Source: Affinundibacterium baiyunense
GTDB taxonomy: Bacteria; Pseudomonadota; Gammaproteobacteria; Burkholderiales; Burkholderiaceae_D
Assembly (NCBI RefSeq): GCF_018139645.1
Contig: NZ_JAGSPM010000004.1
Coordinates: 124,001 to 188,000, forward strand
Reading direction: 5' to 3'
DNA: 64,000 nucleotides
Shown: positions 38,088-47,781 of the stretch, piece by piece
Numbering within the stretch: the stretch's first letter is position 1
Layout of the letters: every line of letters starts with the position of its first letter
Notes under the pieces: generated by a model
What the model was told of the DNA's origin: nothing
What the model saw: the letters and a program-made list of their open reading frames with translations, nothing else
Database searches by the model: none
Program-made: the position numbers and the translations under genes

Positions 38088-38870
38088 CTAGTAGCTCTTC
38101 AATAACTTACTTAGAGAGCCATCTTTACTACCGCGTTCGATTGCTTTGTCGATTCTTTCAATCACATCCTGAAATTGCTGTTTACTGCTAGCAAAATGAA
38201 TGGTATCGACAAAAATAGGATTCAAAGAAACGTTAAACCTACGCCCATTAAGCTCCGGATCGTTAAAACTTGCGATGATTTTTTCATGCAGTGCTTGATC
38301 AATTTGATCGCGACTAATAAGACGATTAAACGGAATCAAAATCACGTCGCAGCGTTTAATAAGTAATTTCTTAAATCGCTCTTGATAAGACAAATAATCT
38401 TCTTGAACGGTAAACAGCACATTGCGTGCGCGTTCATACTCGATACCGTGAGAGATTCCAACACTCGCCACGACGACTTTGTCCTTCAAATCCTTGAGAT
38501 CGGCGATCTGCGCATTTTCTTCGCCATAAGAGATCGCCCACAATGGAAAGCTTAACACCGGTGCCGAGTAATGATATTGCGCTAATCGTTCAGTGGATTT
38601 TGAAAACCCGTAGATAATTCCCTCGCCTCTTAGCACTTCACGTTGCGCACGCTTCCAAGGCAAAGTCACGATAGAAAATTTTAAGTTAGCTTGACGCTCA
38701 AAATAATCAAAAACCCGCAAGACTTCTGGAGTGATGGGAATGTGCTTACCTTTTCCGTCGATATTTTCCGGGTAATACAACTTAACCTGACGAAGCGTTT
38801 CCGCTTCAGACTGCCCATTGACGAGATAAAGGCAGGAGACAAGTAACAGGTGCAAAAGGAAATGACGCAT
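38088..38870 (-). CDS. Periplasmic solute-binding-like protein
   Basis: This 260 aa protein has a short signal peptide (about 1-23). The mature part resembles SBP_bac_3-type proteins seen singly in betaproteobacteria: LPWKRAQREVLRGEGIIYGF, RLAQYHYSAPVLSFPLWAI, LKDKVVVASVGISHGIEYE, and a C-terminal IDKAIERGSKDGSLSKLLKSY. No permease or ATPase gene is adjacent, so it may be a stand-alone sensor or binding protein instead of part of an ABC importer. The ligand is unknown. Confidence 0.72.
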   Translation of the reverse strand: MRHFLLHLLLVSCLYLVNGQSEAETLRQVKLYYPENIDGKGKHIPITPEVLRVFDYFERQANLKFSIVTLPWKRAQREVLRGEGIIYGFSKSTERLAQYHYSAPVLSFPLWAISYGEENAQIADLKDLKDKVVVASVGISHGIEYERARNVLFTVQEDYLSYQERFKKLLIKRCDVILIPFNRLISRDQIDQALHEKIIASFNDPELNGRRFNVSLNPIFVDTIHFASSKQQFQDVIERIDKAIERGSKDGSLSKLLKSY

Positions 38871-39191
38871 AAATAGGATGAATATGATGAAAAATTCAGC
38901 ACTAACGGGATGCGTCGAGTATCAACGATTTTTATCTTTTACCCAAGAAAATATTTCCACACTACATCAAAATTACCACAACACTTTCTAATTTTTTCAA
39001 TGCAAATTGATCTCAATTAAGCTTAGTTAGTCGAGATCAAGCTTTGTTCACTTCGCACATGAAGGTTCATGAAGTGAATCAAATAGATACCATTTGAACT
39101 TTACCTCATCTCAACACTTCAGATTTCAGCTAATTATTAAGGTGAAGTTGTAAAGCCGAGATTCCTTAGTTAATCCGCGCAATTGTGACAT
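38871..39191. other. Gene-free stretch with two inverted repeats
   Basis: About 320 bp between two leftward genes. TTGATCTC (39007-39014) pairs with GAGATCAA (39033-39040), and TTCACTTC (39047-39054) with GAAGTGAA (39071-39078). Neither ends in a T run. No frame looks coding. The repeats could be regulator sites for the solute-binding-like gene or transcript-end hairpins of the small secreted protein gene. Confidence 0.5.
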
Positions 39192-39527
39192 TCACTGCAC
39201 ATCACGATCGTTGTGCTTCTTGCGATAGATTTTTCGGCTAGTCCGATTTTCTTGTGCATGTAGTTTAGCGCGCTCTGCATCTGTGACTACACCGTCTGCT
39301 TTGGCTGCACGTTTATCAGCTTGAATTTTCGCTTCACGCAATTCTAAATTCGCGGTCTCTTTCGCAGTTAGCTCGCCAGAACGAACACCGTCAGCAATCC
39401 GCTTTTGCTGTTGGATTTGCCGTTTCGTGATGTTTGGTGTCGCGGTTTCTTGCGCGAACGTGTTTAATGGAATCAAAGCAATCAAACCAGTTGCGAGCAA
39501 TCCAGAAATAATTTGTGCTGTTTTCAT
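39192..39527 (-). CDS. Small secreted Lys/Arg-rich protein
   Basis: This protein of about 111 aa has a signal peptide (TAQIISGLLATGLIAL, ending TFAQ). The mature part is highly charged and helical: KRIADGVRSGELTAKETANL, then ADGVVTDAERAKLHAQE and a SRKIYRKKHND tail. The pattern recurs in small exported proteins of Burkholderiales; the D-G-V-V-T-D-A-E segment resembles a degenerate EF-hand loop. The function is unknown. The ATG at 39527 (or 39530) has AAAGGA upstream; the longer frame to 39701 is not supported by a ribosome site. Confidence 0.65.
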   Translation of the reverse strand: MKTAQIISGLLATGLIALIPLNTFAQETATPNITKRQIQQQKRIADGVRSGELTAKETANLELREAKIQADKRAAKADGVVTDAERAKLHAQENRTSRKIYRKKHNDRDVQ

Positions 39528-39714
39528 CATATATCCTTTACATATTGTGAATTCAAATAAGCTGTTATTCAGGCATTCAATTTGTCGTTCATTCGATAAG
39601 CCTCTTATCAAGCTATGCAAATCAAATTGCATGGAACTATAACGTTGGCCGAATCGTTTTGACGACGACATTTTTGTAAAGGAAGTAAGCGTTTGTAACA
39701 ATGCGGTTTTGCTG

Positions 39715-40467
39715 TTAAATCTTGCTAGTGAAATTTGCTGGAATTAAATCAATTCTATCGGTGCAAAAACCATCCACACCCCATGACAAAACTTGCCTCG
39801 CTCGCTCGACTGAATTTACCGTGTAACAAAAAAGACCATACCCAGCTTGCTTAATTTGCTTCGCCCAATCCGGCGTTAAGTTTTCATGATTAGTATGTAG
39901 CGCTACCGCTTCCAAAGTAATTAATGACTGCTGCCAAGTTGGCTCAAAACTGTCCATCAAAAAGCCACGTGCAATTTCTGGTGCTTGTTGCTGAGCACTG
40001 CGCAAAGCTTCATAAGAAAACGACGAAAACAATGGTGGAATCGCCTGCGCTCCACATTCGCGCATGAGTTCTTGGGTCAGAGCTGCAACAACCTTACCCG
40101 TTACCCCCTCAAATCCTGGAGTTGGTTTAATTTCTACATTCATCCAAATTTGATGTTTCTGGCAAAATCGAAAAACTTCTTCATAACCTGGTACTCGCAC
40201 ATCAGAAAATGCAGAGTTAAACCAAGATCCCGCATCCATTTTTAATAGCTCTTCGGCTGAAGTTGTTGCGACTTCACCACTCGCTTGAATTGTGCGTCCA
40301 AATTCAGAATCATGCATAAGCACCGGAATTTCGTCCTTGGATAGCATCACATCAAATTCAACCGCGCGATATCCATGACTAAATCCGCAAGCCATTGCGG
40401 CCAAAGTATTTTCGGGAGCGAGACTTCCACCACCTCGGTGCGCTACAATTTTGGGATATGGCCACAT
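39715..40467 (-). CDS. ugpQ: Glycerophosphodiester phosphodiesterase
   Basis: This 250 aa cytoplasmic GDPD enzyme cleaves glycerophosphodiesters to glycerol-3-phosphate and an alcohol. The catalytic and metal-binding residues are visible in IVAHRGGGSLAPENTLAAM (His, Arg, Glu) and VEFDVMLSKDEIPVLMHD (Glu, Asp, His). WMNVEIKPTP completes the TIM-barrel site. There is no signal peptide, so it is the UgpQ rather than the GlpQ type. No ugp transporter genes are adjacent. Confidence 0.9.
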   Translation of the reverse strand: MWPYPKIVAHRGGGSLAPENTLAAMACGFSHGYRAVEFDVMLSKDEIPVLMHDSEFGRTIQASGEVATTSAEELLKMDAGSWFNSAFSDVRVPGYEEVFRFCQKHQIWMNVEIKPTPGFEGVTGKVVAALTQELMRECGAQAIPPLFSSFSYEALRSAQQQAPEIARGFLMDSFEPTWQQSLITLEAVALHTNHENLTPDWAKQIKQAGYGLFCYTVNSVERARQVLSWGVDGFCTDRIDLIPANFTSKI

Positions 40468-40523
40468 TAGCTACTCTCCATCAATAGAATAAGAAAACTA
40501 CAAAAATCCATCTTCAACACGAC

Positions 40524-41774
40524 ATGCAAAACTCTACACCATCACCATCGCGTAAGTCAGCACTTGGGCACATTCGCGTTTTAGATCTCAGTCGCGTCTT
40601 GGCAGGACCGTGGTGCTCACAAAATTTAGCGGATCTTGGTGCTGATGTCATTAAAATTGAACGTCCAAACGCTGGAGACGACACACGTCAATGGGGACCG
40701 CCTTACCTCCGTGACGCAGACGGTAATAATACGAGTGAAGCAGCATACTACCTATGCGCAAATCGAGGAAAACGCGCAATTACGGTTGATATTTCTACGC
40801 CACAAGGACAAGAGATTATCCGAGAATTGGCAAAACAATCTGATGTCGTCATTGAAAACTACAAAGTTGATCAGCTGAAAAAATACGGCTTAGATTATGC
40901 ATCATTAAAGCAAGTAAAAACTGATCTCATTTACTGCTCCATAACGGGCTTTGGGCAAACTGGGCCTTATGCGCATCGCGCTGGTTATGACTTCATCATC
41001 CAAGGTATGGGCGGCCTGATGTCACTCACAGGTGAGCGTGATGAATTGGCGGGAGGAGGTCCACAAAAAGCCGGTGTGGCGATTACAGATTTAATGACAG
41101 GCATGTACGCCACGGTCGCCATCTTGGCGGCACTTAGCCATCGAGACCGATGCGGTGAAGGGCAATACATTGATATGGCTTTATTGGATGTTCAAGTAGC
41201 GATGCTGGCCAACATAGGATCAAATTACCTCACTAGTGGCAACGCACCAAAACGTTGGGGCAATGCACATCCGAATATCGTTCCGTATCAAAGCTTTGCT
41301 ACTTCAGACAGCCACATCATCGTCGCCGCTGGCAATGATACGCAGTATCAAAAATTTGTACAAATTGGCGGCATGCCAGAATTAGCCGATGACGATCGCT
41401 TTATCAGTAATCCACTACGCGTAAAACATCGCGATCTTTTGGTACCGATATTAGCAGAAATGGTCCGACGAAAATCCAAGCAAGAGTGGATCGATGCTTT
41501 AGAATCGGCTGGCGTCCCTTGCGGGCCAATTAATAATTTAGAGGAAGTCTTTCAAGATCCGCAAGTAATAGCTCGCCAATTGCAGCGTGAACTGCCACAT
41601 CCAACTGCAGGCTCAGTTCCCTTGGTTGCGAATCCAATTCGCATGTCTGCAACCCCAATTGAATGCCAAAATCCGCCGCCCTTGCTCAGCGAACATACCA
41701 CCTCGTGTTTGCGTGATTTACTTCATTTCGATGATGAAAAAATCGCAAAATTGAAACGCGATGGGATTATTTAA
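40524..41774 (+). CDS. CaiB/BaiF family (class III) CoA transferase
   Basis: This 416 aa enzyme moves CoA between carboxylic acids through an aspartyl-CoA intermediate. Family signatures are LGHIRVLDLSRVLAGPWCSQ, ADLGADVIKIERP, ANRGKRAITVDI, FGQTGPYAHRAGYDFIIQG and YIDMALLDVQVAML, the last containing the candidate catalytic Asp. CaiB-type enzymes act on oxalate/formate, carnitine, succinate or aromatic acids; the substrate here cannot be told. It diverges from ugpQ and is followed by an unrelated lipoprotein gene. Confidence 0.9.
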   Translation: MQNSTPSPSRKSALGHIRVLDLSRVLAGPWCSQNLADLGADVIKIERPNAGDDTRQWGPPYLRDADGNNTSEAAYYLCANRGKRAITVDISTPQGQEIIRELAKQSDVVIENYKVDQLKKYGLDYASLKQVKTDLIYCSITGFGQTGPYAHRAGYDFIIQGMGGLMSLTGERDELAGGGPQKAGVAITDLMTGMYATVAILAALSHRDRCGEGQYIDMALLDVQVAMLANIGSNYLTSGNAPKRWGNAHPNIVPYQSFATSDSHIIVAAGNDTQYQKFVQIGGMPELADDDRFISNPLRVKHRDLLVPILAEMVRRKSKQEWIDALESAGVPCGPINNLEEVFQDPQVIARQLQRELPHPTAGSVPLVANPIRMSATPIECQNPPPLLSEHTTSCLRDLLHFDDEKIAKLKRDGII

Positions 41775-41954
41775 CTCTCCCCAAAGTATCGATCAGTAAT
41801 ACCGAGCAAAATCAACTGCGGATATGCCCTAAACACAGGTCAACTAAGCATCTTGTCACGGCGTTAGATCATCAATTGTTTCAGACTTACCTGAGTTACT
41901 GGCCTATCTGAACATTGACTTAGCCAAGATTCCAATCAATTTAATGGAAATATC

Positions 41955-42563
41955 ATGCGAAAAATTGCTCTTATTGCCGCTGTACTGATACTCACTCAAC
42001 TAACTGGATGCGTCGTGCATCGATATCGATCCGAGCCAGTACGAGATTACAACGCAAATTACTCCAGCTACAACACACAATATCCTAGAGCTTATCAAGA
42101 ACAATACACAACTAGATACTCAAACCAGTACGGCGAACAATATTCGTCGACCTACCAAGAAGAAGTAGCGCAAATTGTTGATATTCGCAATATCAGCGAA
42201 GTGCGCGAAAGTAGCGGTGGCGGTGCAGTAGTCGGTGCAATTTTAGGCGGTATTATTGGTAATCAAATTGGTAGAAGTGACGACCACTCCTCGTACCGTG
42301 GTCGCGGTTACAGCCGCCATCGTAGCCGTGGTCATGACAATGATGGGGCACGTGCTGTTGCGACGGTAGGGGGTGCGATTATCGGTGGTGTCATCGGTAA
42401 TGAACTGGATCGCGGCACGAGTGAACAACGCGTTGTCACCGAAATTACCATACGTCTGAATAATGGACAAACTCAGATCGTACAAATGAATAATCCTGGT
42501 CAATTTCGTATTGGCGATCGAGTCAGAGTCAGTTATCGCAGTGGACGTTGGATCATTATGTAA
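41955..42563 (+). CDS. Glycine-zipper 2TM lipoprotein
   Basis: This 202 aa protein has a lipoprotein signal with the lipobox LTGC (Cys19). The next part is Tyr/Gln-rich (YNANYSSYNTQYPRAYQEQY). Two glycine-zipper segments follow: GGGAVVGAILGGIIGNQIG and TVGGAIIGGVIGNELD. These place it in the outer-membrane 17-kDa antigen-like/SlyB-like group. The C-terminal domain RIGDRVRVSYRSGRWIIM resembles that of other proteins in this group. A role in envelope integrity is inferred from relatives. Confidence 0.85.
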   Translation: MRKIALIAAVLILTQLTGCVVHRYRSEPVRDYNANYSSYNTQYPRAYQEQYTTRYSNQYGEQYSSTYQEEVAQIVDIRNISEVRESSGGGAVVGAILGGIIGNQIGRSDDHSSYRGRGYSRHRSRGHDNDGARAVATVGGAIIGGVIGNELDRGTSEQRVVTEITIRLNNGQTQIVQMNNPGQFRIGDRVRVSYRSGRWIIM

Positions 42564-42631
42564 GGTATCAACATTGCTATCCAATTAGCGACGGAGATAA
42601 GACACAAACTCGCAGATTCGTATTGAGAATG

Positions 42632-42670
42632 AAAAAGCGCCATGTGAAAATTTTTACATGGCGCTTTTTT
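42632..42670. terminator. Strong terminator between the lipoprotein and M16 peptidase genes
   Basis: AAAAAGCGCCATGT (42632-42645) pairs with ACATGGCGCTTTTT (42656-42669) over a T/A-rich loop. A tracts and T tracts on both sides make it work for both convergent genes, although it is about 110 bp past the M16 gene stop. Confidence 0.85.
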
Positions 42671-42778
42671 TGTAGCTCTAAACAAGTTGAAACGGATAAA
42701 ACAAACTCAATTCAGCCCAAAAAATAAAAGCGAACAGCGTAGTTTCAGCCAATTTTCAATCTTGTGCTCAAGCAGCAC

Positions 42779-45574
42779 TTACTTAGCTGCAGCTTTTTTC
42801 GCGGCACCAGCAAAGTCACCCGCGTAGTAGTGTCCAATACGTTCTGGCGTAATGAATTTACGGATTGCTGCATTCACCTGATCCAAAGTCAAAGCAGCGA
42901 TTTTCGCATCTAAGTCTGCATCAAACGCCATGCTACGTCCTAAGAACAATTGACTACGCAAAGCACCTGCCAAAGCTGGATCTTGCGCACGACGCAAAGC
43001 ATAGGTTTGTGCCAAAGCTTGTTTCGCATCTGCCAACTCGGTCGCGGTGATACCGTCTTTCACAAATAAGTTCAGCTCTTCCTTGATCGCATTTTGCAAA
43101 CGCTCTAAGTTCTGCGGTGCAAACATCGCATACAAAGTTAAACCAGCTGTTTTGTCTAAAGCAGGAACTGAAACAGCGCTACCTACACCGTAGCTGATTC
43201 CCTCTTTCTGACGGATACGACCAAATAAACGCGACTTAATACCACCGCCCAAAACGTTATCAGCAACTAACAACGCTGGATACTCAGGTGCTTGATCATT
43301 CAATTCAAATGGCAAATCGCCCAAGTAAAATGCATTTGCTTTATCTGGCGTTTCCAACTTAATTGAAGCACTTTCCGCAGCTACAGGCAAACTTGGCGCA
43401 CGTGTGAATTTCGCAGGGCTATTCCAGTCACCGATCACTTTTGTCAACTGCGCTTTTACTGCTGGCGCATCAAAGTCACCGACCAAAGTGAATTCAGCAG
43501 CGCTGGCACCGTAGAAGTTTTTATAAAAATCTTTTACCGCATCCAACTTAATCGCGCTGTATTCTGCGATACCGTCATCAATCGATGCTGCATAACGCAC
43601 ATCGCCTTTTTTGTACGGTACGTTTTTCTTCACCTTCATTGCCTCTGATGCGGCAGTTTGTGGCTCGCTACGAGAGCTTTCGAGCGCAGACAAGTTCTCC
43701 TTCACCAACAATTCAAACTCAGATTGCGGGAATGTTGGCGCACGCAAAACTTCACGTATGATATCCAATAGGGCAGGCAAATTTGCACGCACAGTTTCGA
43801 AAGAAATCGCCACGTTTTGTCCCCCCCCAGAAATATTCAACTTCGCTTTTAATTCACCAAGCTTCGTATCTAATTCGGCACGAGTAAATTTGCTAGAGCC
43901 ACGCATCAACATATCGGCGGCGATATTCGAAGCAACGACTTTACCAAATAAGGAAGTCTCGTCACCAAAATGTATATTCAAACGTCCACTCACCGTTTCG
44001 CCACGTGTTTTCTTACTCAAGAGCGCTACTTTGGCACCATTTGGTAAACTCAATTTCTCAGTACGTTTGTCAATGTTTGCAGGTGTTGCATCGAAAGTTT
44101 CACCAGCGGCGACCTTTGCACGGCCTTTATAACCATCGACTAACTTTGCAACATCTGGTGTATCTGGGATTTCTGCTCGATCCGGTGCGGCTACTGGAAT
44201 AAATTGTCCGAAGCTACGGTTATCTTGTTTGAAGTAATTCTTCGCAACACGCTGTACGTCGGCCAATGTCAAAGCTTCGATACGATCGCGCTGAATAAAG
44301 AACAAACGCCAATCACCCATCGCAATCGATTCCGACATACTTACGCACAAACGTTGCGGATCATTGATCGTCTTTTCTAAGTCATTCAATAAAGTTGTCT
44401 TCGCACGTTTCAACTCTGCTTCTGTGACGGGATTTTTTTCCAAACCTTCAACAGTATCAATTAAGACTTTTTTCGCTGCATCAACACTTTGGTCTTTACT
44501 CAGCATCGTCAAATACATGGAGTAACCTGGCTCAGCCAATTGGAAAACAATATTGCCAACGCCAACCGCTTGCTTTGACTCTACCAATTGTTTATGCAAA
44601 CGACCATTCGGTGCTGATCCTAAGATATCGCCCAAGGCTGCCAAGGCCGCTGCATCCGCATGGCTACCTGGAGCAGTTGGGTAAAGTACTGCGGCCATTT
44701 GTTGATCGGTGACGCGACGCACTGTCACTTCACGCACACCATCACGCGCTTGTTCACGTGTCCAAGTTTTTTCTAATTGACGGCTAGGTTTCGCAATTCC
44801 ACCGAAAGTTTTTTCTATCAACGCTAAAGTTTTAGCGGTGTCAAATTTACCTGCAACCATCAACACGGCATTATCTGGCTGATAAAATTTACGGTAGAAC
44901 CCTTGCAAATTCTCAATCTTTACGCCTTCGACGTCGGCACGTGCGCCAATCGTGTTATTGCCGTAGTTATGCCAATCAAAAGTCACCGCTGCCAATTGTT
45001 TCCATAAAACGCGGAATGGATTGTTTTCACCAATTTCCATCTCATTGCGCACAACAGAAAACTCGGTATCTAAATCACTTCGGGCGATTTTGGAATTGAT
45101 CATACGATCGGCTTCCATATTCAATGCCCATTGCAAATTATCTTCGCTCGCGGGGAAAGTTTCGTAGTAGTTAGTACGGTCATAGAAAGTCGTACCATTA
45201 AATTGCATACCACGCTTGCTTAACTGATCCATCAAATTGCCACTTGTTTTGGTGCCTTTAAACAGCAAATGCTCCAACAAATGCGCCATACCAGTTTCAC
45301 CATAACTTTCATGACGTGATCCAACCATGTAAGTCACATTGACTGTCGTAGTTGGTTTAGACGCATCCGGTGCGAGCAAGACGCGTAAGCCGTTGGCTAA
45401 ACGATATTCTGTAATTCCTTCAACCGAAGTGTATGCGACAGCAGCTGGCGACGCCTTTGTGGATTTTGCGGTTTTCGCCGCAGGCGCTTTTGCTTCTTGC
45501 GCAAACACAGGTAAGACAACCGAAGCAGAACTAAAAGCGAACGCAAAGGCGAGACAGATTGGTTTCAGTTTCAT
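42779..45574 (-). CDS. M16 family zinc metallopeptidase, two-domain
   Basis: This exported protease of 931 aa has a signal peptide (about 1-26, ending FAQ). The N-terminal peptidase half carries the inverted zinc motif HLLEH (His98, Glu101, His102) and a downstream Glu in NEMEIGENNP. The C-terminal half is M16-like (about 500-930) but lacks HxxEH, the usual active/inactive pairing of PqqL/pitrilysin-type proteins. It probably degrades peptides in the periplasm. A run of eight C lies within the gene at 43821-43828. Confidence 0.92.
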   Translation of the reverse strand: MKLKPICLAFAFAFSSASVVLPVFAQEAKAPAAKTAKSTKASPAAVAYTSVEGITEYRLANGLRVLLAPDASKPTTTVNVTYMVGSRHESYGETGMAHLLEHLLFKGTKTSGNLMDQLSKRGMQFNGTTFYDRTNYYETFPASEDNLQWALNMEADRMINSKIARSDLDTEFSVVRNEMEIGENNPFRVLWKQLAAVTFDWHNYGNNTIGARADVEGVKIENLQGFYRKFYQPDNAVLMVAGKFDTAKTLALIEKTFGGIAKPSRQLEKTWTREQARDGVREVTVRRVTDQQMAAVLYPTAPGSHADAAALAALGDILGSAPNGRLHKQLVESKQAVGVGNIVFQLAEPGYSMYLTMLSKDQSVDAAKKVLIDTVEGLEKNPVTEAELKRAKTTLLNDLEKTINDPQRLCVSMSESIAMGDWRLFFIQRDRIEALTLADVQRVAKNYFKQDNRSFGQFIPVAAPDRAEIPDTPDVAKLVDGYKGRAKVAAGETFDATPANIDKRTEKLSLPNGAKVALLSKKTRGETVSGRLNIHFGDETSLFGKVVASNIAADMLMRGSSKFTRAELDTKLGELKAKLNISGGGQNVAISFETVRANLPALLDIIREVLRAPTFPQSEFELLVKENLSALESSRSEPQTAASEAMKVKKNVPYKKGDVRYAASIDDGIAEYSAIKLDAVKDFYKNFYGASAAEFTLVGDFDAPAVKAQLTKVIGDWNSPAKFTRAPSLPVAAESASIKLETPDKANAFYLGDLPFELNDQAPEYPALLVADNVLGGGIKSRLFGRIRQKEGISYGVGSAVSVPALDKTAGLTLYAMFAPQNLERLQNAIKEELNLFVKDGITATELADAKQALAQTYALRRAQDPALAGALRSQLFLGRSMAFDADLDAKIAALTLDQVNAAIRKFITPERIGHYYAGDFAGAAKKAAAK

Positions 45575-45881
45575 AGTATTCCCATTTGAAAGAAATAGTG
45601 AAGCAACAAAAAAGAGTTCTTGAATTATTTTTATTGCGCCAAATCAAGTACTAACGATTCTTATCGTTAATTTAACAAAACGATGCTCTCAGCATATCAA
45701 ATATGACATGCCATTAGGTGATTTCTGATCAAAATAGTTTAAACGCGGATGAAATACATAAAATGTGTGATGAGTTTGGATCCCAAATAACCAAGATGCA
45801 TAAGAAAACTTTCCTCGAGGAAATTGCACCAACAAAAGAATTAAATATGGTGGCCGAATAACAGCACTTTGATTCAATTTA
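45575..45881. other. Intergenic region upstream of the M16 peptidase gene
   Basis: About 300 bp with no convincing gene; one short leftward frame (45689-45922) overlaps the permease end and looks spurious. TAACGAT (45652-45658) and ATCGTTA (45663-45669) form a small inverted repeat in the M16 gene promoter region, a possible operator. Confidence 0.45.
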
Positions 45882-46922
45882 CTAAGTATTCGACTCGTTA
45901 AATTGGCGCAAACGAACAGCAACGATTAACATCAGAATTCCGGCAACAACCCCGATCCAAAGTGACGTGCTCTGCATAGCTAACCATGCTTGGTGGGTGA
46001 TATTGTGCAAACTAAAATAATGTTCCGGCAAGCCAATATTTCTCTGTTCAAGCAACCAACTTGCTGGGAAAACACCCGATACGAGACGCGCGATCACATG
46101 TAATGCGTACCAGCGCACATCCCATTCTAATTTAAAGATTTGATTTATAAAGGTAAGAAACAATACAGACAAAATAGGTACTCCAATCGCCCATGGAAAC
46201 ACGCGTGATTTTGCCCAAGCGGATATCATTAAATACCAAGCTACACTGGGTAATGCCCAAAGTACATAGACTGGAAATAGCGCCAAAATTTTAAGTGGCG
46301 TTAAATACATTTCACGATTAAGTAACAGGGGCTCAACCATATTGACAGAGGTAAAAACTGAGATAAATGCATACAAGGATATGAAAATAAAAAATGATGC
46401 CGTTGCAATTAGCCACAGCATGGCAGGCAATATCAGCAAAGGAAAACTGCATTTCGAGAAAATGGTCTGCCAATCGGAGATAGGTAAAGATTTCCAGAAC
46501 AAAATACTTCGATCCACTCGCTCTGAGTAAAGTGAACTCATTAGGTACAAAATCGAAATTACAGCACCGATACCTAAAATAAAGAAAATCACTAATTGAA
46601 ATCGTATCGGCATCGCTTCTGCGGTTGATGCGATAAATATTGAACTAAATTCTTTAGCCGCGAAAGGCTCTTTCTGCATCAACTCAATGTCATTCATCAA
46701 GCTATCATGTATGCGCCAGGGACTTGCCAGCAGATTGACCGAGAAATATGCCAAGCAAATACTCAAAGTAATCACCAGTGGTCCCCAAAAAAACCAAGAT
46801 TTATTTTCCCAATACTCGCGTTTTACCAACCAACCTAATGTTTGAAGGTAAGGCCTCAACTTAAAAGCGCGCGCATCATGGGTATTGCTATTTAGCGATT
46901 GAGCTTCTGTGTCTACGTTCAT
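45882..46922 (-). CDS. ABC-2 type transporter permease
   Basis: This 346 aa membrane protein has about six hydrophobic segments (for example around 45-65, 105-130, 150-185 and 200-230, and at the C-terminus). Its layout fits ABC-2 permeases, with VDRSILFWKSLPISDWQTIFSK as the typical cytoplasmic loop. It begins 1 bp after the ATPase gene stop. With the YtrA-like regulator upstream it resembles the ytr-type operons of envelope-stress-induced ABC exporters. The substrate is unknown. Confidence 0.82.
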   Translation of the reverse strand: MNVDTEAQSLNSNTHDARAFKLRPYLQTLGWLVKREYWENKSWFFWGPLVITLSICLAYFSVNLLASPWRIHDSLMNDIELMQKEPFAAKEFSSIFIASTAEAMPIRFQLVIFFILGIGAVISILYLMSSLYSERVDRSILFWKSLPISDWQTIFSKCSFPLLILPAMLWLIATASFFIFISLYAFISVFTSVNMVEPLLLNREMYLTPLKILALFPVYVLWALPSVAWYLMISAWAKSRVFPWAIGVPILSVLFLTFINQIFKLEWDVRWYALHVIARLVSGVFPASWLLEQRNIGLPEHYFSLHNITHQAWLAMQSTSLWIGVVAGILMLIVAVRLRQFNESNT

Positions 46923-46923
46923 A

Positions 46924-47781
46924 TTAGTAAACTCCCTTCATCATTGTGACAAACAAATCCGTAACAGCTGGTGTCCGCATCTCCCCCAACTGTTGAAGCT
47001 GAATTCGTGACACACCATCAAATAGCATTAACGATTTACCCAATACCAAGCGTTGATCGATTGGATGCAACGCTTGTGCGGCATCAAGCTTTGCCATATC
47101 AACGCTTAATTCAGCAAAACGATTTTCGATCTCATCCATTGAAGCTTGCAGCACAACCTTTCCATCTCGTATAAAAATCACGTCACTCAACATGTGCTCA
47201 ATTTCCTCCACTTGATGCGTCGTAATGATGATGGTTTTGTTCTCATCAAAATAATCTTCCAACAATTGTTGATAGAATTTTTTCCGATACATGATGTCGA
47301 GTCCCAACGTGGGTTCATCTAAGATCAACAACTTGGCATCAATCGCCATGATTAAGGCAAGATGCAATTGCACCACCATGCCTTTTGACATCGCCTTCAC
47401 TTTCATAGTCGGATTCAATTTAGTCGTCGCCAAATAGCGTTCCGCTTTTTCACGATTAAATTTGGGATGGACGCCCTCCACAAAATCGATGGCATCACAA
47501 ACGCGCATCCAGCGCGGCAAAATAGCAACATCCGAAATAAAGCAAACTTCATTCATAAGAGCATCGCGTTGCTTGCGCGGATCAAAACCTAATACGGATA
47601 ACTCTCCATCAAATGGAGTTAGTCCAAGAATAGCTTTCAAGGTCGTCGTTTTACCTGATCCATTCGGACCAATTAAGCCAACAATACGACCTGGATAAAT
47701 TTCAAAATGGATCTGATTAAGCGCCTGTTGTTTACCGAATTTTTTACTCAACGACTTGGCGGAAATTAATACTTCATTCAT
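46924..47781 (-). CDS. ABC transporter ATP-binding protein
   Basis: This 285 aa ATPase has Walker A GPNGSGKTT (38-46), Walker B LLILDEPTLGLD, and the H-loop (IIITTHQVEEIE). The signature motif is degenerate: AMSKGMVVQLHLAL in place of LSGGQ, as in many ABC-2 exporters of the YtrB/CcmA-like group. The C-terminal part (about 225-285) is an extra regulatory tail. It overlaps the GntR regulator gene by 4 bp (ATGA) and precedes the permease gene by 1 bp, giving a tight three-gene operon. Confidence 0.92.
   Translation of the reverse strand: MNEVLISAKSLSKKFGKQQALNQIHFEIYPGRIVGLIGPNGSGKTTTLKAILGLTPFDGELSVLGFDPRKQRDALMNEVCFISDVAILPRWMRVCDAIDFVEGVHPKFNREKAERYLATTKLNPTMKVKAMSKGMVVQLHLALIMAIDAKLLILDEPTLGLDIMYRKKFYQQLLEDYFDENKTIIITTHQVEEIEHMLSDVIFIRDGKVVLQASMDEIENRFAELSVDMAKLDAAQALHPIDQRLVLGKSLMLFDGVSRIQLQQLGEMRTPAVTDLFVTMMKGVY

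Noticed and set aside
43611..44132. 173-codon rightward frame inside the M16 peptidase gene
   Set aside because: Antisense shadow; no ribosome site and no recognisable domain.
45689..45922. Short leftward frame overlapping the end of the ABC permease gene
   Set aside because: It has no ribosome site or domain and overlaps a real gene in another frame.
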